The translations under genes and the position numbers were made by a program. This document shows, piece by piece, positions 34,966 through 43,051 of a stretch of 64,000 bases of DNA. How positions within the stretch are numbered: position 1 is the stretch's first letter; the number at the start of each line of letters is the position of its first letter. Below the pieces are notes generated by a model, which saw only the letters and a program-made list of their open reading frames with translations, searched no databases and was not told the DNA's origin. Location: NCBI RefSeq assembly GCF_044596045.1, contig NZ_CP138995.1, forward strand, positions 3,100,001 to 3,164,000, given 5' to 3'. The DNA comes from Flagellimonas sp947499585 (GTDB lineage Bacteria; Bacteroidota; Bacteroidia; Flavobacteriales; Flavobacteriaceae).

Positions 34966-36399
34966 CTAGTCAAGAAAAAAATCATCTTTAAATCCTATTA
35001 AAAATAGTTTTTGCTTAGCTCTTGTAACCGCGGTATACAACCATCTTAAATAGTCCTTATCCACTCCGTTGGGTAAATATGGCTGTTCCACAAAGACGTT
35101 ATCCCATTGTCCTCCTTGTGATTTATGACATGTTATGGCATATGAGAATTTAACCTGCAGTGCATTGAAGAATTTATTGTTCTTTACACCTAAAAACTTT
35201 TTGTATTTTGATTTTTCATGGGCATAGTCCTTCATTACTTCTTGATACAATCTGTTGCCTTCTTCATAGGAAAGTGAAGGTGTTTCTGCATTTATGGTAT
35301 CTAGTAGAAGTACTGTTTCAAATGGTCTTTGGTTTGGGTAATCCACCATTTTTACTTTTACCTCGGCAAACGAAAATCCGTACAATTCCTTAATAGAAAA
35401 CAACTCCAATACTTCAATTATATCCCCATTTGCAATGAACCCTGCTTCTGAATTTGGTTTTAACCAGAAGTAATTATTCTTTACCACCATCATATAATCC
35501 CCTACGGCCAACTCATTGTCCAAAAACAGAATCCTTTCCCTTATATTTTGGTTATACAGGTTTGCACGTTTGTTGGAACGAACTATTATTGCGGTCTCTT
35601 CCTTTCCATTTTGACTATATGATGAATCGATAGCTTCCTGTATTTCAGTGCCATCAATCAATCTTACAACATCTTTGAATGTATTTACCTCAAATTTGAA
35701 TTCATCGAAAAAATGAGATTGTAATTGCTCTCTAAGGTTAGTTGCATTGTATAGAATTCCTGAGTCACTGGTCTGTCTCATTACCTCGTCCAATTCCAAA
35801 TGTTCAACATCCTTATTATAATTCAAGGAAAGCCTTTGTTCTTCCAACGCCGGGCTCAAATCTAATTTAACGGGTGGTAATTGTGCCGTATCACCAATCA
35901 ACATTAATTTACAATTATGACCAGAATACACATAAAACATCAGGTCATCAAGCAAGGAACCATTTTCAAAAAGCTTGGAATCTGCTGGTGTATCCGGAAT
36001 CATAGAAGCTTCATCGACAATAAAAAGTGTATTTCTATGCTTATTGGGCGCTAAAACGAATTGGATACCTCCCCCAGTCTGTTTTTTGGGGAAATATATT
36101 TTTTTATGTATGGTAAAAGCTTTGTTGCCTGAGTAAACTGACATGACCTTTGCCGCACGACCTGTTGGGGCCATCAAAACAGAACTCATTTTCACTTTCC
36201 ACAGACTACTTACAATGGTTCCAACAATAGTAGTTTTACCAGTACCAGCAAATCCTGTAAGTAGAAAAACCTCTTCTTTGTTATCATTTAAAACAAAACT
36301 GGAAAGTTTTTCCATTGCCAAACCCTGTTTAATTGTTGGATTATGCGGGAATTTTTCAATTAATATGGTTAAAAATCCAGAAGATGTAAGATCATTCAT
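34966..36399 (-). CDS. RecD-like ATP-dependent DNA helicase
   Basis: 477 residues. Walker A is G-F-A-G-T-G-K-T-T near residues 45-53, Walker B L-F-I-V-D-E-A-S, motif III G-D-T-A-Q-L-P-P, and the UvrD_C_2 end has T-C-H-K-S-Q-G-G-Q and Y-T-A-V-T-R-A-K-Q-K. It is a superfamily 1B helicase of the short RecD2/Dda-like type, not part of RecBCD (no recB or recC nearby). First gene of a leftward run. Confidence 0.9.
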   Translation of the reverse strand: MNDLTSSGFLTILIEKFPHNPTIKQGLAMEKLSSFVLNDNKEEVFLLTGFAGTGKTTIVGTIVSSLWKVKMSSVLMAPTGRAAKVMSVYSGNKAFTIHKKIYFPKKQTGGGIQFVLAPNKHRNTLFIVDEASMIPDTPADSKLFENGSLLDDLMFYVYSGHNCKLMLIGDTAQLPPVKLDLSPALEEQRLSLNYNKDVEHLELDEVMRQTSDSGILYNATNLREQLQSHFFDEFKFEVNTFKDVVRLIDGTEIQEAIDSSYSQNGKEETAIIVRSNKRANLYNQNIRERILFLDNELAVGDYMMVVKNNYFWLKPNSEAGFIANGDIIEVLELFSIKELYGFSFAEVKVKMVDYPNQRPFETVLLLDTINAETPSLSYEEGNRLYQEVMKDYAHEKSKYKKFLGVKNNKFFNALQVKFSYAITCHKSQGGQWDNVFVEQPYLPNGVDKDYLRWLYTAVTRAKQKLFLIGFKDDFFLD

Positions 36400-36459
36400 A
36401 AGCTTCTAAAGATAGGATGGATTTTTAAAGCAAAAAGTTTCGTGATTAAAAAAAAATTG

Positions 36460-36467
36460 TAGATTTG
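36460..36467 (+). promoter_or_regulatory. -7 box TAGATTTG for the 36507 gene
   Basis: Exact TAnnTTTG match. It overlaps the TTG at 36465 that could otherwise start the next frame, so the start is moved to ATG 36507. No good -33 TTG was found. Confidence 0.5.
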
Positions 36468-36506
36468 TCTGTAACCGCTAAATTAACTCAGAAAGACAAT
36501 ATTAGT

Positions 36507-37244
36507 ATGTTAAACTTAATTATTATCGTTTTAGTTATTTGCCTTTTGACCATAGGCCTAGTATTCTTAATTGATAAATATTTACCTCAAAAGATAAAAC
36601 CAATTCTTGTTATTGTCTTTGGTCTCCTAAGTATTTTCTTAGGGTATAAAATTTATCAATCTATTAATGCACCTATTGAATTTAATAAGGTTAGAAAGGA
36701 AAGATTTTCTCAAGTCATTGCTAAGCTTAAAGATATTAGGGATTCCCAAGAAGCTTACAAAACAGTAAATGGCAGGTTTGCCAAGGACTTTGGCAGCTTG
36801 GTTAAATTTGTAGATACTGGAAGCTATACCATCACCCAGCAAAGAGATTCATCTTTTATGAGGTTTGATAAAACCTATGGGATTGAACTTCAAAAAGATA
36901 CAATTATCATTGACACTCTAGGGTTCGTAAAAGTCAAAGATTCTATATTTAAAAATGATGATCGGTATAAAACTATGATGGAAGTGCCTTATGCCCAAGG
37001 AGGTGAGAAATTTGAAATGAAGGCCGACATTATTGATAAACAGGGTTACAAAGCACATGTTTTTGAAGCTAAGGCTAAGAAAAATATTATTCTTTATGAT
37101 CAGCCAAAAGACTTGTTATCAAGAGAGAATGCCCATCAAAGTGTTGAAGAAGTAAATGGTACCGAAATTAAAGTTGGCTCACTAACAGATGTAAGCACAA
37201 ACGGAAATTGGCCTCCTATTTATGACAGAAAAAAGAAACAATAG
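36507..37244 (+). CDS. Membrane-anchored protein of unknown function
   Basis: About 245 residues from ATG 36507. Two hydrophobic segments at the N-terminus (L-N-L-I-I-I-V-L-V-I-C-L-L and I-L-V-I-V-F-G-L-L-S-I-F) are followed by a soluble domain with helix F-N-K-V-R-K-E-R-F-S-Q-V and beta-rich remainder. It is a typical neighbour of DUF3822 and rsmD in flavobacteria. Its end overlaps the next gene by 23 bases. Function unknown. Confidence 0.7.
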   Translation: MLNLIIIVLVICLLTIGLVFLIDKYLPQKIKPILVIVFGLLSIFLGYKIYQSINAPIEFNKVRKERFSQVIAKLKDIRDSQEAYKTVNGRFAKDFGSLVKFVDTGSYTITQQRDSSFMRFDKTYGIELQKDTIIIDTLGFVKVKDSIFKNDDRYKTMMEVPYAQGGEKFEMKADIIDKQGYKAHVFEAKAKKNIILYDQPKDLLSRENAHQSVEEVNGTEIKVGSLTDVSTNGNWPPIYDRKKKQ

Positions 37245-38061
37245 CATAGAAGATTCAACATCTAACAATAATACTTTCAAAAAATTGTCCATTCAGGTTG
37301 GCCTGAATGGACTTTCTTTTTGTGTGCTGGACACCATATCCAATGAAATACTCGTTTTCGAAAAAGTACTTTTCAAAACATCCTCTACCCCTTATCTAAT
37401 ACTCAAAGAGCTAAAATCAGCATTAAATCAACACAATATTGCCGACAGTGATTTTTCAGAAGTCATGGTTATACATAAAAATGGTTTATTTGGTTTAGTG
37501 CCCAAAACACTTTTCAATAAAGAAGAATTGCCCAATTATCTTAAGTTCAATGCCAAAATTATGGCAAATGACCATATTGTTTTTGATGAGATAATGAATC
37601 ATGATATGGTCAATGTTTACATCCCTTTTACCAATGTGAACAATTATATTTTTGATCTTTTTGGGGAATTTGAATTTAAACACAGTGGCACTATCCTAAT
37701 AGGAACACTTTTAAACCAAAGTAGCGCATCTAGGGACCCTATTTGCTATGTGCAGGTTTCTGAAAAGGAAATGGAAGCTGTAGTTATTTCAGAAAAAAAA
37801 CTTCTTTTTTACAATCATTTCGAATATAAAACCAAAGAGGATTTTCTCTATTACTTACTCTTTAGTTTGGAACAATTACAATTGAATTTAGAGAATACAC
37901 AACTTAAACTTTTTGGACTTGTTGAAGAGGGCGATGCTATCTATGAGCTGTGCTATCGTTATATAAAACATGTTTCCGTTTTTGCGCCAAACAACTCTTC
38001 ATATCCATTGGAACAGTTGGAGGATCAAGCGATAGATTTTACAGTATTAAGCTCTCTGTAA
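37222..38061 (+). CDS. DUF3822 family protein
   Basis: 279 residues, no signal peptide. The region L-S-I-Q-V-G-L-N-G-L-S-F-C-V-L-D and the later F-L-Y-Y-L-L-F-S-L-E-Q-L fit DUF3822, thought to have an actin-like (ASKHA/PilM-like) fold. The role is unknown. Overlaps both neighbours (23 bases upstream, 1 base with rsmD), so the three are translationally coupled. Confidence 0.8.
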   Translation: MTEKRNNSIEDSTSNNNTFKKLSIQVGLNGLSFCVLDTISNEILVFEKVLFKTSSTPYLILKELKSALNQHNIADSDFSEVMVIHKNGLFGLVPKTLFNKEELPNYLKFNAKIMANDHIVFDEIMNHDMVNVYIPFTNVNNYIFDLFGEFEFKHSGTILIGTLLNQSSASRDPICYVQVSEKEMEAVVISEKKLLFYNHFEYKTKEDFLYYLLFSLEQLQLNLENTQLKLFGLVEEGDAIYELCYRYIKHVSVFAPNNSSYPLEQLEDQAIDFTVLSSL

Positions 38062-38603
38062 TGCGTATTATCTCAGGAAAATATAAAGGCAAAAGACTTA
38101 CTGCACCTAAAAAACTCCCTGTTAGGCCCACCACAGATATGGCCAAAGAAGGACTCTTCAATATCTTAAATAACCGTTTTCATATAGGTGAACTTAAAGT
38201 GCTAGATCTTTTTGCTGGTACTGGAAACATAAGTTTTGAATTTGCTTCCAGAGGTGCTGTTGAAATAATATCTGTGGACAGTTTTACGGGTTGCGTACAA
38301 TACATTTCAAAAATAACCAAAGAGCTTAGCTTCCCTATTTCAGTAATAAAATCCGATGTCTTCAAATATTTGGAAAGATCCAAACAAAAGACAAACATAG
38401 TCTTTGGTGACCCTCCGTATAGTTTTGAAGATGACAAGTTTTACAAAATTGTGGATTTAGTTTTTGAAAAGGAATTGATATTGGAAGATGGACTTTTAAT
38501 TTTAGAACACTCTGATCAAACTGATCTATCTAAAAACCCATACTTTAAAGAAAGTAGAAAGTATGGTGGAAGTGTATTTAGTTTTTTTGAAAAAGACCAA
38601 TAA
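38061..38603 (+). CDS. rsmD: 16S rRNA (guanine966-N2)-methyltransferase
   Basis: 180 residues from ATG 38061, which overlaps the DUF3822 stop codon (TAATG); the longer upstream frame lies within that gene. M-R-I-I-S-G-K-Y-K-G-K-R-L is the usual start, V-L-D-L-F-A-G-T-G is the SAM motif and F-G-D-P-P-Y is the catalytic D-P-P-Y. It methylates G966 of 16S rRNA. Confidence 0.94.
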   Translation: MRIISGKYKGKRLTAPKKLPVRPTTDMAKEGLFNILNNRFHIGELKVLDLFAGTGNISFEFASRGAVEIISVDSFTGCVQYISKITKELSFPISVIKSDVFKYLERSKQKTNIVFGDPPYSFEDDKFYKIVDLVFEKELILEDGLLILEHSDQTDLSKNPYFKESRKYGGSVFSFFEKDQ

Positions 38604-38700
38604 AATTCATCCATACTCTTTAGAAGTGTACATTTCATAAATACGTTTTATGGTTTAGATTCGTTAGCTAGATATAAAACCTTATACCCCAATGGAAATT

Positions 38701-39261
38701 ATGAAATCCTTCAAACTTCTTATAGCTCTTTTTGCCGTGTTCTTTTTTAATTCCTGTAGTGAAGACGACAGTACATCTCCAGTAGATGTAGAATCTTTGT
38801 TAGGAACCTGGACAGTAATTTCACTTAATGCAGATTCTAATGTTAACACCAATCTTTTACAAGTTCCTATACAAACTTCAACCACTTCGGTTGGTGAAAA
38901 TTTTAACTATGACGTTACCTTTACGGAAACAGAATATACCGTAGTGGGCGGTTATGACCTTATCACCACCGGTACAATAAATGGTATACCAACAGATTTC
39001 GATCCGGTTTCTATTACTGATGTTTCAGAAACTGGTACTTACGCCCTAAATGGAAACGATATTACCATTGATGGAAATTTGTATGAATTTGAAGCAGACG
39101 GAATCAGTTTAAGCGAAACCTCTGAGCAACAAGTTGCACAAATTGCCTTTAACTCAAATAACGAGTTGGTAATGACCCAGAACGTTGAAGAAACCGTAAA
39201 TCAAGATGGAATTGAGTTTGTAGTCAAAATTAAAGCGGTCTCCGTTTGGAGAAAAAAATAG
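38701..39261 (+). CDS. Lipocalin-like lipoprotein
   Basis: About 186 residues from the ATG at 38701 (an ATG three codons earlier is also possible). A lipoprotein signal ends at C19 (F-F-F-N-S-C-S). The mature part starts with E-S-L-L-G-T-W-T-V-I-S, the G-x-W of lipocalin-like domains, and is beta-rich. Probably outer-membrane or periplasmic. Ligand unknown. Confidence 0.8.
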   Translation: MKSFKLLIALFAVFFFNSCSEDDSTSPVDVESLLGTWTVISLNADSNVNTNLLQVPIQTSTTSVGENFNYDVTFTETEYTVVGGYDLITTGTINGIPTDFDPVSITDVSETGTYALNGNDITIDGNLYEFEADGISLSETSEQQVAQIAFNSNNELVMTQNVEETVNQDGIEFVVKIKAVSVWRKK

Positions 39262-39311
39262 CTCATTCAAAGACCTCTTTAAAACAAGAGATGGTCTCTT
39301 AATAAAGCAAA

Positions 39312-39346
39312 GAATCACCAAATGTAAAATTTGGTGACTCTTTGTT
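39312..39346. terminator. Bidirectional terminator between the lipoprotein gene and rnpB
   Basis: TCACCAAAT-GTAAA-ATTTGGTGA forms a 9-bp stem, extended by A/T pairs, with T-rich sequence on the minus-strand side (TTCTTTGCTTTATT). It most likely ends rnpB transcription; a second weaker hairpin near 39268-39300 follows the lipoprotein gene. Confidence 0.65.
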
Positions 39347-39349
39347 TAA

Positions 39350-39648
39350 AAAAGCAGGCCATAAGCCGGATTCTGTCTAGCCTTATCATTTATCTAGACT
39401 TTTAGTTACCCAAAAGTTCCAACCGCCTACCCTCCAACTTGGGCGTGCAGCCCTCAAACATTGGTTTACATGACGTTTCACCACATAGAGTTTACCTGAT
39501 TTCACTACAGCCTAACTGTACTTGCTTTCTGTTGCACTTGTCCTTGCCTCTCGGCTGACGGGCGTTACCCGCTATGTTGCACTGTGGTGTCCGGACTTTC
39601 CTCTTCAATCTTAATTGCTCAAGATTTCAGCGATAAGGTGGCCTGCTG
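39350..39648 (-). ncRNA. rnpB: RNase P RNA (bacterial type A)
   Basis: On the minus strand the conserved blocks are present: GAGGAAAGTCCGGACACC near 39605-39588, GCCCGTCAGCCGAGAGGC near 39565-39547, and the 3' ACAGAATCCGGCTTATGGCC near 39377-39357. P1 pairs AGCAGGCC (39647-39640) with GGCCTGCT (39360-39353). It is the catalytic RNA that removes 5' leaders from tRNA precursors. A TACCTTTG -7 box lies just upstream (39660-39653). Confidence 0.95.
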
Positions 39649-39652
39649 TCTG

Positions 39653-39660
39653 CAAAGGTA
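39653..39660 (-). promoter_or_regulatory. -7 box TACCTTTG of rnpB
   Basis: Exact TAnnTTTG on the minus strand, placing the start of RNA at about the P1 stem. The -33 region lacks a TTG at standard spacing. Confidence 0.55.
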
Positions 39661-39725
39661 AAGCAATTGTTAATAAAAAAAGGCTTACTATGCAAAGCTT
39701 AAGTAGCTTTGCAGATTCCAATTTT

Positions 39726-39733
39726 TATATTTG
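39726..39733 (+). promoter_or_regulatory. -7 box TATATTTG of dnaX
   Basis: Exact TAnnTTTG, 23 bases before the TTG start at 39757; it argues against the earlier TTG at 39709 as the start. Confidence 0.5.
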
Positions 39734-39756
39734 TAGTAATCCAAAATTTTCTTGAT

Positions 39757-40839
39757 TTGGAACCCTTTGTAGTATCTGCCAGAAAGTATCGTCCCCAGAC
39801 CTTTAAAGATGTTGTGGGCCAGGGTGCTATTACCAATACTTTGCTAAACGCTATTGACAACAATCATTTGGCACAAGCGCTTTTGTTTTGTGGCCCAAGA
39901 GGTGTTGGCAAAACTACTTGTGCCCGTATTTTAGCAAAAAAAATAAATGAAGATGGTACCCATCAAGAAGATGAAGATTTTGCATTTAACATTTTTGAGT
40001 TGGATGCCGCTTCCAACAACTCAGTAGATGACATACGTAGTCTTATAGATCAAGTTCGAATACCTCCGCAAGTTGGAAAATATAAGGTCTATATTATTGA
40101 TGAAGTACATATGCTTTCGCAATCTGCCTTTAATGCTTTTCTAAAAACGTTGGAGGAACCACCGAAACATGCCATTTTTATTTTAGCCACTACAGAGAAA
40201 CATAAAATAATCCCTACCATTCTTTCTCGTTGTCAAATTTTTGACTTTAAGCGCATTACCGTCAAAGATGCTGCTGAATATTTAAAATACATTGCTGAAC
40301 AACAAGGGATTAAGGCTGAGGAAAGTGCTTTACACGTTATAGCACAAAAAGCAGACGGTGCAATGCGCGATGCGCTCTCTATTTTTGACAGAGTTGTTAG
40401 TTTTTCAGGAAAGGAGCTTACCAGAAAGGCCGTTACCGAGAACTTAAATGTTCTGGATTATGACACCTATTTTACTGCAACCGATTTGATTCTTGAAAAC
40501 AAGATTCCCGACTTGCTTGTTCTTTTTAATGAAACATTATCCCATGGCTTTGATGGGCATCACTTTATTTCTGGTTTAGCTACACATTTTAGGGATTTAA
40601 TGGTATGTCAACATAAAGAGACCTTGTCACTGTTAGAAGTTGGGGAAGATGTTAAGCAACACTATCAAGAGCAATCCAAGAAGGTTCAAAAGGAATTTTT
40701 GTTAGAAGCTTTGGATATGGCCAATGATTGCGACCTAAAGTACAAAACCAGTAAAAATCAACATTTGCTCGTTGAACTTACTATCATGAAATTGGCGTCC
40801 ATCACTTTTGATGGAGAAAAAAAAACTCTGATTTCATAA
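39757..40839 (+). CDS. dnaX: DNA polymerase III subunit gamma/tau, zero-frame (gamma-like) product
   Basis: 360 residues from a TTG start at 39757 (M-E-P-F-V-V-S-A-R-K-Y-R-P). Walker A is G46-P-R-G-V-G-K-T-T54; Walker B I-I-D-E-V-H; sensor/arginine region L-S-R-C-Q-I-F. The zinc-module cysteines found in E. coli between Walker A and the next strand are absent. It is the clamp-loader ATPase. In the zero frame translation stops at TAA 40837, four codons after the run of nine A at 40817-40825 (residues D-G-E-K-K-T-L-I-S). The remainder of the usual protein continues in the -1 frame (next entry), so this is either a gamma-like form made by design or a frameshift or sequencing error. Confidence 0.9.
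   Translation: MEPFVVSARKYRPQTFKDVVGQGAITNTLLNAIDNNHLAQALLFCGPRGVGKTTCARILAKKINEDGTHQEDEDFAFNIFELDAASNNSVDDIRSLIDQVRIPPQVGKYKVYIIDEVHMLSQSAFNAFLKTLEEPPKHAIFILATTEKHKIIPTILSRCQIFDFKRITVKDAAEYLKYIAEQQGIKAEESALHVIAQKADGAMRDALSIFDRVVSFSGKELTRKAVTENLNVLDYDTYFTATDLILENKIPDLLVLFNETLSHGFDGHHFISGLATHFRDLMVCQHKETLSLLEVGEDVKQHYQEQSKKVQKEFLLEALDMANDCDLKYKTSKNQHLLVELTIMKLASITFDGEKKTLIS
40817..40825 (+). promoter_or_regulatory. A9 slippery run in dnaX
   Basis: GAG followed by nine A and then CTCTGATTTC. A -1 slip changes the reading to E-K-K-N-S-D-F-I-I-P-A-S-F-F and keeps the frame open to 41477. Runs of nine A cause transcriptional slippage in Thermus dnaX, and A-AAA-AAG causes -1 ribosomal frameshifting in E. 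coli dnaX. Confidence 0.6.
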
Positions 40840-41477
40840 TTCCAGCTTCATTTTTCACTTCAGAATCAAAATCCAATGGTGTCCCGATAGCCAAAAAAGT
40901 TGAAGAAAAGCAAGAAGTAAAAGAAGCTGTAAAGGATATAAAACCGCCTGTTGAAGTATTCAAACCTGAAGTACGTACTCCACCGCCGGTTAAGAAAATC
41001 CAACTAAAATCCCCAGAAAATAGAGTGTCTGGATTATCATTATCCAGCATCAAGGCAAAAAAAGCACATGAAAATGTGAAGGCCCCACCAACTGACCATA
41101 AAGAACTTCCAAAGCAACCATTTGCAGAAGAAGACATGCAAAAACATTGGAACGATTTTGTACAACAATTAGAGGATAAGGGGCGTAAAATATTGGCTAG
41201 TAATCTTCAAACCGATATTCCAAAACTAAAAGACAATTATGTTATTTGGATAGAGCTTCCAAATGATACAATGAAAAAAGAAGTGGAGCGGGAACAAAGC
41301 CTCATGTTAGATTATTTGAAGGAAAAAATGAATAATTACTCCATTTCATTGCACATAACTGTAAATGAAATTGTTGCCAAAAAATTTGCTTTTACCCCCG
41401 AAGAGAAATATCAAAAACTTAGAGAGAAAAATCCGGCCATAGATATTCTCCGTAAAGAATTTGATTTGGATTTTTAA
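40824..41477 (+). CDS. dnaX: C-terminal part of DnaX (tau), in the -1 frame
   Basis: The frame is open from the A9 run to TAA at 41475-41477 with no internal stop. It first encodes a Lys/Pro/Glu-rich linker (K-P-P-V-E-V-F-K-P, P-P-P-V-K-K) and then a C-terminal domain (about F-A-E-E-D-M-Q-K-H-W-N-D-F to D-I-L-R-K-E-F-D-L-D-F), as expected for tau, which in other bacteria binds the replicative helicase and polymerase. With a -1 slip the joined protein would have about 573 residues. A separate start at GTG 41025 (150 residues) seems less likely. Confidence 0.78.
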   Translation, partial: NSDFIIPASFFTSESKSNGVPIAKKVEEKQEVKEAVKDIKPPVEVFKPEVRTPPPVKKIQLKSPENRVSGLSLSSIKAKKAHENVKAPPTDHKELPKQPFAEEDMQKHWNDFVQQLEDKGRKILASNLQTDIPKLKDNYVIWIELPNDTMKKEVEREQSLMLDYLKEKMNNYSISLHITVNEIVAKKFAFTPEEKYQKLREKNPAIDILRKEFDLDF

Positions 41478-41533
41478 AACAACCTCCCAAGTATATCATT
41501 TTACCGTTCATAAAACTTTATAAGGAATACCGC

Positions 41534-41541
41534 TATCTTTG
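41534..41541 (+). promoter_or_regulatory. -7 box TATCTTTG of miaE
   Basis: Exact TAnnTTTG, about 30 bases before the miaE ATG (41572); no convincing -33 TTG. Confidence 0.45.
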
Positions 41542-41571
41542 TTGGTGGATTATTTTACTAAAAACTTATAA

Positions 41572-42153
41572 ATGCTCGGCCTAAAACTACCTACAGACCC
41601 AAGATGGGTAAACATTGTTGAAAAGAACATTGAGGAAATTCTAACAGACCATGCGTATTGCGAACAAAAAGCTGCCAGCATGGCCATATCCCTTATTATT
41701 GGATTTCCAGAAAAATCTGATCTGGTAAAAGAGATGACCTCATTGGCAAGAGAAGAAATGGGGCATTTTAACATGGTTCATGACAAAATCGTAAAACGAG
41801 GCTGGGTATTGGGACGCGAACGCAAAGACGAGTATGTGCTTGAATTAATGAAATTTTTTCCTAAAGGAGGAAGCAAAGAAACACATCTGGTTCATAAACT
41901 CCTATATGCTGCAATGATTGAAGCAAGGAGTTGCGAACGTTTCAGACTACTTTCAGAAGAAATAAATGATAAAGAGCTTGCCGATTTTTACCGTGATCTC
42001 ATGGTCAGTGAGGCAAATCACTATACGATGTTCCTGAAATTTGCTCGAAAATATGGAGAACGAGAGCTTGTGGACAAAAAATGGCAACAACTTCTGGACC
42101 ATGAGGCCACATTAATGCAAAAATTGGGCAAGAAGGAAACTATCCACGGATAG
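41572..42153 (+). CDS. miaE: tRNA 2-methylthio-N6-isopentenyladenosine hydroxylase
   Basis: 193 residues. Ferritin-like di-iron helices with E-x-x-H pairs (A-R-E-E-M-G-H-F near 61-68; M-I-E-A-R-S-C-E-R-F; S-E-A-N-H-Y-T-M-F) fit MiaE, which hydroxylates the modified A37 of some tRNAs using oxygen. The start L-G-L-K-L-P-T-D-P-R-W is typical. Convergent with ppx: the two genes abut without overlap. Confidence 0.92.
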   Translation: MLGLKLPTDPRWVNIVEKNIEEILTDHAYCEQKAASMAISLIIGFPEKSDLVKEMTSLAREEMGHFNMVHDKIVKRGWVLGRERKDEYVLELMKFFPKGGSKETHLVHKLLYAAMIEARSCERFRLLSEEINDKELADFYRDLMVSEANHYTMFLKFARKYGERELVDKKWQQLLDHEATLMQKLGKKETIHG

Positions 42154-43041
42154 TTATAGGGATTGATAGTAAAGTGTTTTTATCATACCATCCGCCAATC
42201 CAATTTTAGGAACATGTATTTTCTTTGCCCCGCTCCATTTTGCAGCAGATAAAAATATTTTTGCGGCAGGTATGATCACATCAGCCCTATCTTGATTTAG
42301 TCCTAGTTCTGAAATCCTATCATCGTACTCCATACTATTCAAAAAATGGTACTGCGCATTCAGCCAAATAAAAGATAAAGGCTGCCCCATTTTTCTACCT
42401 GACATTTTATGCAATTTATTAATGTTTCCACCGGAACCTATGATTTCAACCTTGCTTTCTTTATTAAAATGAGACATTATCCATTCCTTTATTTCATCCC
42501 ACACAGAATCTTTTACCAAATCATTCAAGATTCTTACTGTACCTATTTTAAATGATTTTGAAGAAATGAGATTTCCTTGATCAAAAATGGTAAACTCAGT
42601 ACTTCCACCGCCCACATCAACATATAGATATGATCTATCATTGTTAATTAGGTCTTTTAAATCAGTAGAAGCTATAATTGACGCCTCCTTCTTTCCATCA
42701 ATGATATCAATCTTTATTCCAGAGTCTTTGTATATGTGTTCCACGACCTCGCGACCATTATTTGCCTCTCTTAACGCTGAAGTTGCACAGGCCATATACT
42801 TCTCCACACCATATACTTGCATTAATAAATCAAAAGATTTCATGGTCTTGGTAAGGCGATTCAAGGTTCCTTCAGATATTTCACCTTTAATAAAGGAATC
42901 TTCTCCCAAGCGGACTGGAACCCTTATCAATTCGCTTTTTTTGAATGTAGTTGGCTTACCCTTCTGCTCTATTACATTGTTTATCAATAATCTAATTGCA
43001 TTAGATCCAATGTCAATCGCTGCAAATTTTCTTATTATCAA
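42154..43041 (-). CDS. ppx: Exopolyphosphatase (Ppx/GppA family)
   Basis: 295 residues. Starts with F-A-A-I-D-I-G-S-N-A-I-R-L, the phosphate-1 motif of the ASKHA fold; Y-V-D-V-G-G-G-S-T-E-F-T is phosphate-2. It is the short, two-domain form without the HD region. It removes phosphate from polyphosphate or ppGpp-type substrates. It lies 10 bp after ppk1, so the two opposing enzymes of polyphosphate metabolism share a transcript. Confidence 0.92.
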   Translation of the reverse strand: MIIRKFAAIDIGSNAIRLLINNVIEQKGKPTTFKKSELIRVPVRLGEDSFIKGEISEGTLNRLTKTMKSFDLLMQVYGVEKYMACATSALREANNGREVVEHIYKDSGIKIDIIDGKKEASIIASTDLKDLINNDRSYLYVDVGGGSTEFTIFDQGNLISSKSFKIGTVRILNDLVKDSVWDEIKEWIMSHFNKESKVEIIGSGGNINKLHKMSGRKMGQPLSFIWLNAQYHFLNSMEYDDRISELGLNQDRADVIIPAAKIFLSAAKWSGAKKIHVPKIGLADGMIKTLYYQSL

Positions 43042-43051
43042 TTTAGCAAAA

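Noticed and set aside
40802..41137. 111-codon leftward ORF over the dnaX A9 site
   Set aside because: Antisense to a frame that clearly encodes the DnaX C-terminal part.
41025..41477. Independent 150-residue protein starting at GTG 41025
   Set aside because: The frame is open upstream to the A9 run and continues the expected DnaX sequence, so a joined product is more likely than a separate gene.
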